From: Eurosta solidaginis
Taxonomy: Eukaryota > Arthropoda > Insecta > Diptera > Tephritidae
Assembly: GCF_040869045.1 (NCBI RefSeq)
Contig: NC_090320.1
Span: 247,318,978-247,382,977 of the forward strand
Reading direction: 5' to 3'
Length of the DNA: 64,000 bases
The translations under genes and the position numbers were made by a program. Positions within the stretch are counted from its first letter, which is position 1. Every line of letters begins with the position of its first letter. The notes beneath the pieces are model-generated. The model did no database searches, was not told the origin of the DNA, and was given only the letters and a program-made list of their open reading frames with translations. This document shows, one piece after another, positions 55,322 to 64,000 of the stretch.

Positions 55322-57583
55322 AATATTATATTTCTTTATTTCAGTCTATGGCATTTAAAGCCCTTACAGGCTAGATAACAATGTTAAATTAAAATTAGAT
55401 AATTATTTAATAGTATAGTACATAAGTTGAGTATAGACACAATAAAACTTACATGCTATGAAGAGATTGACCAGCACATTTATCTGTTTGAAAAGATATC
55501 AGTAAGCATTTTCTTAAAAGTAAACTTAGAAAGAGCAAAATCAATAGCTGAAGAATCAGAGATGCGATTAAAGTCGGTCATAGCTCTAAACAAAGGTGCG
55601 TTTGAGGCACATAGGGTTCGGACACAATCCGTATAGAAAATAGGTATATTACGAAGAGGCCTTATAGGGATATGGAATCGGAGACTCCTGAGGAGACAAG
55701 GTGCATCAACTACACCATTAATGATGTCATAAACAAACGTGAGCAATAGGACAGTTCTTCTGCATTCCAGGGACTCTAATTCGATAAGTGAGCACCTGGA
55801 TTTATAAGATGGAATCGGTTCAGAAAAGTTCATCGAGCGCAGCGCGAACCGAACAAACGCTTTCTGCACACGTTCAAGCCTAACAATATGGCATTCATGA
55901 TACGGCCTCCAAATAAAACAGGCATATTCCAGCTTCGAACGAACTAGTGCAGTGAACAATAATTTGAGGGTGTACGGATCCGTGAAGTCCGTGCAGGAAC
56001 GCCTAATAAAAGCCAGAAGTGAATATGCCTTAGCAATAGTAGAGTTCATATGAGTCGTGAAAGAAAATTTCGAATCGAAGACAACACCCAAGTCCTTTAT
56101 CTCGTTAAGAGTTGAGAGGTGGGTACCATCGAGAGAGTAGGAAGTGGGAATGAGGCCACGTGATTTAGAAAAGCTTACAAGAAAGCATTTGCTAACATTT
56201 ACGGGCCCATTCTGAGCGTTACCGGTAAAATAGTACCCAGAACATTATGTAACCGAAAATCGTTACCAGTTCTTTTATTCGCGATTCTGGCCAAAGTGGT
56301 AACGCTGTCATCACCGAAAAACTTACCAATATCTGTGGTGAGATTTAAAAGTTGGGTTTCTTCGCTTTACCCATGGCGGAACGATACAAAGTGGCAGCAT
56401 GCGACAGCTGAATATAACCTTTTTATTTGATTTGATATATCAACTTCGGCGCAGTACGATTTTGACATTCGTCCATCGAATTTACAAAAACAAAGTACAT
56501 GGAATTTTTATTTATGTTTGTAGGTATGTCACCATGCTGCCACCTTGTATGGTTCCGCCATGACTTTACCGAAAATGTGTCACTATAGATACGAGGTTAA
56601 CGAATAAACGAGACAATGTGTATATATGTAGATACATGCATAAGATTTTACATAGCTATATTGTAATTTATTCTGTGAAAGTACATAATGTAAACAAATA
56701 TATAATATATAGTAAGAGGCAACACTTTTTTACTATAATCTTTACTTATTTGCGCTTACAATTCTATATTTTTCAGTTTTGCCTTTTTCTAAACAACAGC
56801 TGTTGTGTGGTTATTTCGATGTAACCACCTACTTTTGTGGGTAAAAAATTATCCGGCTACTTTCGCGGATAGAATACCAAAAGGGTGTAAAAGTTTCCAC
56901 ATGATTTCGTTACCGTGGTGAAGAATGTTGTTACCACACTAGAATCGGGGCGTTAGTGGCAAGTTATTGGCACGACACCAAACAGCAACGTTATCTAAAT
57001 CAGATTGCATTTTAATCACGTGGTCTGAGTTTGCGATGGTATTAAAAATCTTTAGGTCATCAGCGTATAATAAAAAATTAGAGTGCTGGAAGCAGGTGGA
57101 AATATCGTTTATAAAAGTTACAAAAAGTAATGGGCCAAGTATGCTACCTTGAGGCACCCCGTAGGTGGCTGTGAATGTGTTTGAAGAGTTATTGTCTATA
57201 ACCACAACACAGCTACGCTGGTGGAGGTATGATTTAATCCATGATAAAAACATCGAGTGGAAGCCCACGCGAGTCAATTTAGAAATCAGGATAGAATGAC
57301 TAACTTTATCAAATGCTTTTGAGAAGTCGGTGTACACAGTATCAACTTGACAACGGTCATTAAAAGAAGATATGCAAAAACCAGAGAAGATAGATAGGTT
57401 AGTTACAGTGGATCTACCGGCCATAAAACCATGCTGATTTTCAGTGATTAGAGGTTTAACAGCAAAGTACATTTTTTGTTTCACAATGTACTCGAATAAT
57501 TTTGAAACCGATGATAATTTTGCAATGGGCCTATAATTCGCGACATTGTTCTTGCTACCACACTTGAAAATAGGGCTGATGAA
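55322..57583 (-). pseudogene. LINE (jockey/CR1 group), split by an insertion
   Basis: On the minus strand it reads PIFKCGSKNNVANYRPIAKL (from about 57583), HGFMAGRSTVTNL, motif A VYTDFSKAFDKVSHSIL, motif B YGVPQGSILGPLLFVTFIND, the FLLYADDLKIF box and RANNLPLTP (56948). After the insertion at 56207-56947 it resumes VNVSKCFLVSFSKS, then DLGVVFDSKFSFTTHMNST, LEYACFIWRPY and a C-terminal end at 55480. The 3' end has GACTGAAATAAAG-like sequence near 55340. The endonuclease is missing (5' truncation), and the RT motifs themselves are intact. It lies in the hAT element close to that element's right end. Confidence 0.85.
56207..56947. mobile_element. 741-bp TIR element nested in the LINE
   Basis: The ends are CCATTCTGAGCGTTACC and (complement) CGATTCTAGTGTGGTAAC. 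GGGC lies on both sides (56203-56206, 56948-56951). Removing it with one GGGC restores the LINE frame from LPLTP to VNVSK. Inside, the stretch from TTGACATTCGTCC through TACATGGAATTTTTATTTAT to GCTGCCACCTTGTATGG resembles the centre of the hAT MITEs (TTGACATTACCACC..., ACATGGAATTTGTGTGTATG, GTTACCACCTTACGG). No ORF. Confidence 0.75.
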
Positions 57584-57714
57584 GGTTATGTATCTATGAA
57601 ATCCCAGTTAGAGTACTGTCATTACTGCTTTGCCTTGCCGGGCCCCCAAAAACCTTCCGGGACCCAGGGCAATTGCCCTGTCTGTCACCCCCTCTCCGCG
57701 GCCCTGACCGTAAT

Positions 57715-59276
57715 AAAGTCTGTTGACCACTTAAAATGGCCTGAAGCTCAAAAAAAAAATTATGACTGTATGAAAAAGTCACAGCGTCAAATTTCTATAA
57801 GCAAAATGCTCACAATATTGAAATTATGAATGAAATTAAACATTTGCTTTATTAACAATTGTTCTTGTTTTATTGAAATAGTAATAATCATACTCCAAAT
57901 TTTCGCAGGGAGCCCTCTTTTCTCATACTTTCGGTACATACATATTAGTGAAAACTCGGATTAAAACTGGTCTTCTGAGAATCTTTTTAAATAAGAATAT
58001 GTATTCCAACTAAAAGTCGAAAGCGAAGATATTTTAATAAAAAATCCCACGACTTTTTATTCTAAATTTCCCCTTTCTGGTTCTTGTCTTTTCTTATATT
58101 CTGGTTCCATTCCAGTGAGAATTTGGAATACAAACTTATCCGAAAGGAAGAAATATTTTAACTAAACGCCTGCGAAGCTTTTGCATTTCATAGTGGTCTT
58201 AATTTAATAAAAATATGGTTATGTCCTTTTCCCCGCAATGTCCAAATTTTGTAAATATTCACTAAGTCAAATTTGAAAAGGTCTTAAGTCAATTGACCGA
58301 TTTGAAGTAATTACACCGCCAATCAATCTTACGGCTTTTGGAAGTGGTCATAAGGCGAACTAACTTCAAGGCCATTTGATGTGGTCATAAGGTCACATGA
58401 TATTATGTCAGTAATTCTGTCCGTTGACGTTATATCACCCCACTGAATTAATCATACTTTGTCCTTCTGCCAGTCCGCACGATAAGTTGATCAATGTCGA
58501 ATCCGTTCGAAGTGCTGAGAATCTTGCCACGGTCTTGTCGGCCTTAACAGGTGCCTGACATCAACTGAACTATTGGTTAGAGCGCTAGTACAAGAATATA
58601 GTACAAGAGCATACTAGATTCTTATCCGACAAAGGACTCTCGATATCCTTAATACCCCCTTATATCCTCGATGGCATAATTTATAAACAAAATCCATTGC
58701 TAGGTCGACATGACCTCGCTTTCTTCGTCTTGCGTTCAACTTTTCCCTTCCCCTTTCTCTCGCTCGCCGACTTTCTGGTCCGCTCAGATGGTTTCTGCCC
58801 CTCCACTCCCTCATTTCCTTTAATCCAACCTCTTTATTTTGGATTCTGCTTTGAGTCTTTCATCTCCTTTATTTTCATTACTCTTTTCCTGTTCTTCTCG
58901 ATAATTTACATCTTACCCTCTATCCTTTCACTTTCACAGCGAGCTCACATACCACTCTAAAAGTCCTCAGTTGAAGTCCCGTGAAAAGTAACATCAAAAT
59001 CTTTAGAAAGAAGTTTTATACGTAGAATATTGCTATTAGGTCTTGCATTTCTTTTACAATATCATATGGCTTCAAAAACTCTTTCATCCGTTTTGCCAAA
59101 TTAAATTTCCATAACACGACTTTGTATGAAAAGAAAATATAAATCACGTGAACTGCGCGGTTTTATATAACTTGGCGCGTGGAGCAACACGTTATATTCA
59201 TAATTATACAGTAGCGAGCAGATAAATAACAGTGGCAGCTTTTTTCAAATTTTGTCAATGAATTTTTGTTCGTTAT
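57715..59276. other. Unassigned DNA, probably Gsc intron
   Basis: No recognised domain. The 87-codon plus frame at 58697-58960 is a low-complexity F/S/L translation of a pyrimidine-rich tract and is not supported as a gene. Confidence 0.45.
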
Positions 59277-59450
59277 TGATATTGGAGAAAAATTACAAAG
59301 CTTGCACGCAGCGATGGTTACAAGGGCATGTTTCTGAATATCACTTCCTTATCAGCTGCGTTTTGAACTCGAAATCTACAACATTCATACTTTATACTGG
59401 TCCACTAAGCCCTATGATTGCCCCACTACTCGCTTTGTAAATTGTCTCTA
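59277..59450 (-). mobile_element. SINE-like element, family 2 (copy)
   Basis: The minus strand contains GGGCTTAGTGGACCAG (A-box region), GAGTTCAAAACGCAGCTGAT, AGAAACATGCCCTTGTAACC and TTTTTCTCCAATATCA. This matches the element at 38417-38727 in order and spacing. No TSD resolved. Confidence 0.55.
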
Positions 59451-59503
59451 AATATATTTTTTTTGTTGCTATCCCCACTATACACAATTTGATACATACA
59501 TAT

Positions 59504-60033
59504 TTTGGCGAATGTTGACATCACTAGGCTTCTAGTAAATAATCACGCAACAACAAAAACATGAAGCTGCCACTCTTGTGTACATGATATCAATCATCAT
59601 TTACACACATACATACAAGGCAACGAAGAAAGATCTCGCAAACAAATGTAATCATCAGTCGAAGCAGTTACTAACACATACACCGGCATATGACTATGTG
59701 ATAAACATAAACTACAAATAAACATTCATATAGATGGTAACCAAACAGGAGATACAAAAGTTCTAGAAGGTGAAACGTCTTGATCTTAGGAGAAATAAGT
59801 GAATTAAGCAACGGAGAGGATAAAGCAGTGCACGCTGAGTAATCAGGATCAGTTTTATTAACAAACGCTATTGTGAAGTACGTGATATTGAAGTATAATT
59901 GTACTACTCTCAAAGTAATCTAAATAAAGACCAGTTTACGGTACTGAATATTGGACTAATTTATTCAACAGTTTGGCGATTCGAACGTTAGCAGGAGGTG
60001 CATAAATATCAGAAATCCCCAGAACTCGTTACA
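59504..60033 (+). mobile_element. Solo LTR, gypsy-like family (copy 3)
   Basis: Flanked by ATAT (59500-59503 and 60034-60037). It starts TTTTGGCGAATGTTGACATC (a decayed TGTGGCGAAT) and ends AGAACTCGTTACA. It keeps the AATAAAGACCAG signal and the TTTATTCAACAGTTTGGCGA block. The left half aligns with the LTR at 33314. No internal region. Confidence 0.8.
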
Positions 60034-60194
60034 ATATATACACTATATGTGACCTGGACTCATGAAATGACCCTATTGTGCGAAAATACCGGTGTTCACT
60101 TTTTGAGTGATTCTTATAGGAAATTGAAGGCTCCGCGTTTCCAAATGAACAAACCGCAGTTTTCTATCTGTCTTAGTTTTTTCACAAATCGAAC

Positions 60195-60350
60195 CACAAA
60201 TACGATTTTTTGAAATGTTTCGATCCATGCGCCACCTATTGGAGATTTTTTTCTTATTGTCATCGGGTTCTGAACTTTATTCCAAGCTTGTAGCTTATCG
60301 GGAAGTTACTTAAATTTTAATTACAAAATTCGTTCACAACGGCCGGCCAC
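60195..60350 (-). repeat. Dispersed repeat unit (TAACTTCCCGATAAGC family)
   Basis: The reverse complement follows 1309-1500 closely: ACGAATTTTGTAAT, AAGTAACTTCCCGATAAGCT, CAGAACCCGATGACAAT and GGTGGCGCATGGATCGAAAC. Confidence 0.7.
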
Positions 60351-60394
60351 TACACGGAGTCAAGCTAAACAAAAACTTTCAAAAGTTTTTAAAT

Positions 60395-60850
60395 TTTTGT
60401 TGTTATATCGGCCTACTGATTTGTAAAAGAACACGGGTTTGAATCGAGCTCAAGGCCCAACAATAATTATTTTATCATTATTATTGTTATTATACATTTT
60501 TTCTTCATTGAAAAAATTTTTAAATTAGAATAGAATGACAGATGTTGCAGTGCTGTGAATATCAATTGGCAAGAACCGAATAGAAGTAGAAATAATGAAG
60601 ACAAACAAACAACCGCTGTGAAAACGAATGGTTATAGCAGTGGCGCCTAAACGTTGCCGATGAAGGAATTTGGCAGTTCCCGAAATGGATCTATACAACG
60701 AGCTTTGGCAGTTGTCTAAATTTTTTCTTTCTTCTATTCTAATTTAAAACGTTTTTCAATTAAGAAAAAATGTATCATAATAATAATAATAATGATAAAA
60801 TAATTATTGTTAGGCCTTGAGCTGGATTCAAACCCGCGATCTTAAAAAGT
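60395..60850. mobile_element. Inverted-repeat element with B-box-like ends, copy 2
   Basis: The left arm TATATCGGCCTACTGATTTG, then CACGGGTTTGAATCGAGCTC, then AACAATAATTATTTTATCAT is mirrored at the right (CAAACCCGCGATC). The middle is close to that of 48230-48400 (GCAGTGCTGTGAATATCAAT, GGCAGTTCCCGAAATGGATC). Noncoding. Confidence 0.7.
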
Positions 60851-63800
60851 TTTTCTCGAAAACTTGTTTTCGCACAATAGGGTCCTTTCATGATTCCAAG
60901 TCACATATGTTTTAGTCTAAATTTTGTGGAATATTTTCAGGCGCGTTCAACAGAACTTAGTAACATTCTAACGCGTTATTAGCAATGCTTCCGCTGTTCA
61001 CTTGTATATATTTTTTTCGATCTTTAAGAAAAACCCCTATGAATTTTGTATGTGAAACTATGCAAAAAAAAAATTTACGTAAACTGCAAACTTGTTTTGG
61101 AGTTCTCGTAATTTGTGGGAGTATGCAGTTTTGTAATTAAATGAGTTTTAGTTTAACAAAGTACACGTTTTCTTTTTAATAGCGCAAAAAAAAGAATATG
61201 ATGAAATTTTATAAAAATTGCCACTACTATTTTCCTGTTCGTTGCTGTATATGGCAAGCTAAAGTGAGGAAGTAAAAAACAAACGGACCGCCAAATCGCA
61301 AAATCGCAAGCAATTTTGCCGTAGAACAACGCAGATTTTTATTTATAGTTATGCATACATTTTTGTTTTACATTTTTTACGCTTTTTTCTTCTGCGCTGT
61401 TTATTGTCTCTATGTTTTCAGGTTTTTATTGAATTGCTAACACTAATTCGGCTTCCTATATTCGACACTTTATCTTTCAATCCCTAATGCATAACAGCTT
61501 CTATTATATTTACTATTAAATATTTCTAAAGATTTTTTTTTCTTTTTTTTTAAAGCTTTTATATTCCATTGGCACAGATTTTGCGTTTGTTATGTTGTTT
61601 CTGATTAGAGTTTATGATTTGTTTACTTGGCTTGACCTTTTCTTATTTACGTTTAAAGCCAACTCTCCCATCAACGCCCACAACAATTTCAACCACCATT
61701 TCTTCTTCTTACTTTTCTTTACTCATTCCACTTACTTTTGTAATATTTAAATTACACTTAGCTTATTCTAGAGCTTCTTTAACGCTCGGCAATTTTCATT
61801 TACTTGCTTCCTGTCTAATTAGGCGGTTTATTATAATTGTAATTAATTTTTGTTACATTAGCTGTTTGCAAGTACTTTTTACTTTTCATCATTCCCATTT
61901 TTTTTTTTTTTTTTTGTTATTATTATTATTATATGGGGTGCTTACTTTTGCTCTACATTTTTACTTATTTTCTTCGCCTGCGTCTTTGTTGCTCTGCGCA
62001 ACGCAATACAACTTTTCTTAATACACCGCGCCTCCACCCGCACTGGTGAAACTGGTGAAACTTTTTCTGAAAGCGTTCGTGTGGAAGTTATAAATTGGTC
62101 TTTTAATTAAGGCAAAAGCATCATAGCAAAGAGCCCATGGCATAAAGGGAGCAAGGGGCGTGGTTATAAGTGAAAGCAAGCAACGGGGTAGCAAAAAAGC
62201 AAACAATATTTTTAACGATAAGAAAATTGCTAAAGAAAGTTTCAAATGAAATTAAACTGTGCGCTGCCCTCCTCAAGCAGCAAAATTAAGGTAAGTTTGC
62301 AAAAATCTAGATGGCATATCGCCATATATATAGGAGGAGCGAGGTGAAGTGCAACTTTTCGCCCAATTTCATTCGATTTACATAAAAGGGCCGCTTTGTC
62401 GTTGCAGCTGTAGTTTGCTCCTTCAATTAATTTTGTGACCCTTTAAAAATTTTGGATTAACTTTCCTTTTACTGGCAATCTCATTTTATTTGTATTTATT
62501 TTTGTTTTCCTTTTTGTATATTTGTTTAAATAAAATTGTATAAATAACTTAAGGGTTAAATACTAGAAATCTGCTCACATCGCAAATACGCTCAGACACA
62601 CACAAATGCAGATACAATTTACCCCAATGCAGTTTAAGCAATGTTTTTGGTGATTGGCTCAAGTCATTTATTTCTCTACTTAACTTGAACCCCACAGCGA
62701 GGCTCTCCAACACACTTACATTTATACACACTTACAGCCACTAGTACAGCTACTCACAGCGAAAATGGAACAGACTGTTTTTGACAATCTCAGGCCTCGT
62801 AAAGCGGTTGTTTTCTTGATTTCCACAAATAAGGCCAGATAAAATGAATTACATAGTTCGTGAATTACACTGTCTTTACGGGTCATTCATAATTCGTTCT
62901 ATTATTTTTGATACCAGTAGGGCTCGAAAATCTGTTGCTTTATCGATTTGCCAATTGACGTTAGAAAACATCTATTGTATAATTCTTTAATTACAAAAGC
63001 CGCATTCGTTATTCGTTTGCAATTCATATTGGCGGCAGCTAATACTTTTTCTGAGCAAAAATGTTTTTGGAGCCTATAATTAATCTATAAAGGATTTCCT
63101 TTCAATCTTCAAGATTACTTTTTGTACTTGTTTTGTTTCGAAAAACTGCCCCTTAAAATACAAGCGGAATTACTTTCAAATTAGGTGAATCGCATTCAAA
63201 TTGTTTTAATGAAATTGTGGAGGCCTAATCACCAATGGTTGAATTCCATATTGTTTAGGTCAAGAAATCAAAGTTATCCTCATAGTTTTAAAAACATCTG
63301 CCCAAAGATAAGTGTATGTTTCGTTATGGGCCTAACTATGCACAGCAACATCTTGATGATTTAACTTTTCCAGCCATATTTAGAGTCGTTAGCTATGTGC
63401 AGCGAACTTTTTTTTTTGTTGCTACCAAACCCTTGCAAAAAAATTATCGTAAAAAAATGTTCAAGTTGAAAATCCCACAATAAAAAAATAAACAGTAATT
63501 GATTTCTAATTGTGATTTGTTACTTCAGGATAGCCCACCCTTTTTTGGAAAAAAAAAATCAGAAAAAAATGTTCAAGCTGAAAAACGACCAAAACCAAAA
63601 AAAAATGCAACATGGTTGTTTTATAACGGTGGTTAGCCCAGGATTGCCCATTCCTTATTTTTGAAAGCCCAACCTTGGTAAAATAATGATAATCAAAAAA
63701 TTGTCAAGTTTAAAACCATTTGCTATTAAAAAAAAATTAAATTATTGTTTTCTCACCAAGGTTAGCACAGGAAAAAAATTTTAATTGAAAAACCCCCAAA

Positions 63801-64000
63801 TAAAAAATACAAAATGATTACACAGGCTGACAAGAAATTTGATCATAAACCAGACCATACTTTCCTAAAGGTTTTTGATGCGCTGAATTCAAATCTGGAC
63901 GCAGAATTGCTCTATAACGTCAGGATTTTGAGATATCCTAACCTAAATGTGCAAAAAACACCGTTTTTGCCTATTTTTGAGGTTATATATAAACGACTTT
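60851..64000. other. Unassigned DNA, possibly Gsc intron
   Basis: No homeodomain N-terminal exon, no TE domain and no repeat shared with the rest of the window was recognised. Poly-T/poly-A tracts occur at 61895-61916 and around 63410-63800. Open frames (for example 61614-62021 plus, 62018-62245 minus) translate low-complexity DNA. Confidence 0.45.

Larger units (their letters stand above)
51465..57706 (-). mobile_element. hAT element, 6.2 kb with nested insertions
   Basis: Perfect 8-bp TSD ACCGTAAT at 51457-51464 and 57707-57714. The ends are CAGCGCCGCAGAGAG and (complement) CAGGGCCGCGGAGAG, a hAT-type terminal repeat. The minus-strand transposase lies at 52181-53895. Nested inside: a hAT MITE (52401-52948), an LTR (54026-54652), MITEs (54654-54970, 55113-55248), and a LINE (55322-57583) itself split by another element (56207-56947). 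Without these, roughly 2.4 kb remain. The N-terminal end of the transposase is missing. Confidence 0.9.

Noticed and set aside
58697..58960. 87-codon F/S-rich plus-strand frame
   Set aside because: Low-complexity pyrimidine-rich DNA with an overlapping open frame on the other strand; no domain.
61614..62021. 135-codon hydrophobic frame resembling a membrane protein
   Set aside because: Composition reflects T-rich DNA with a poly-T tract at 61898-61916; no recognisable family or splice context.

Overview
The window is nuclear DNA from a fly, probably a higher fly of the tephritid (true fruit fly) kind. It is AT-rich, has no bacterial-type gene density, and is packed with insect transposable elements: LINEs, Ty3/gypsy LTRs, hAT, MULE and Helitron-like elements, SINEs and MITEs. 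The only host gene piece I recognise is the last coding exon of the homeobox gene goosecoid (Gsc) on the minus strand at 50195-50494. The family placement of the fly is an inference from repeat style, not a measured match.

Layout. 0-8.4 kb: a decayed gypsy integrase end, small foldback repeats, a hAT-type MITE with a perfect 8-bp target-site duplication (TSD), a Helitron-like element with a 130-bp tandem array, and a solo LTR. 8.9-13.2 kb: a tandem-bearing element (D) split by another (A) that carries about 13 units of 130 bp. 13.5-17.2 kb: a tRNA-like SINE, an RTE-type LINE 3' end, and a third relative of A (C). 17.9-21.8 kb: a TTAA-flanked MITE, then a foldback element split by a LINE with a long reverse-transcriptase ORF. 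22.7-24.6 kb: a 1.9-kb element with an 8-bp TSD. 24.7-30.9 kb: a broken LINE, a second RTE end, a second foldback copy and a SINE head. 33.3-36.1 kb: an LTR and nested MITEs. 36.4-41.8 kb: a hAT element whose transposase is split by element B, which itself holds a SINE-like insertion with a 14-bp TSD. 42-49 kb: LINE RNase H and RT fragments, a palindromic MITE, a SINE, and a MULE whose terminal repeats are tandem arrays. 49.1-49.9 kb: a perfect 388-bp tandem duplication just downstream of Gsc. 50.2-50.5 kb: the Gsc exon. 50.8-51.4 kb: a jockey-like LINE end. 51.5-57.7 kb: a hAT element with an 8-bp TSD, crowded with at least six later insertions. 59.3-60.9 kb: SINE, LTR and inverted-repeat elements. 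60.9-64 kb: no recognised gene.

The genes do not form a pathway. The biology visible here is the layered history of mobile elements around and probably inside a developmental regulator. The rest of the Gsc homeodomain should lie at higher coordinates on the minus strand. I could not find it before 64000, so most of 50.5-64 kb is probably Gsc intron. Several nestings can be proved from sequence alone, because removing the insertion and one TSD copy restores the interrupted reading frame. All alignments were made by eye; boundaries given as approximate may be off by a few to tens of bases.
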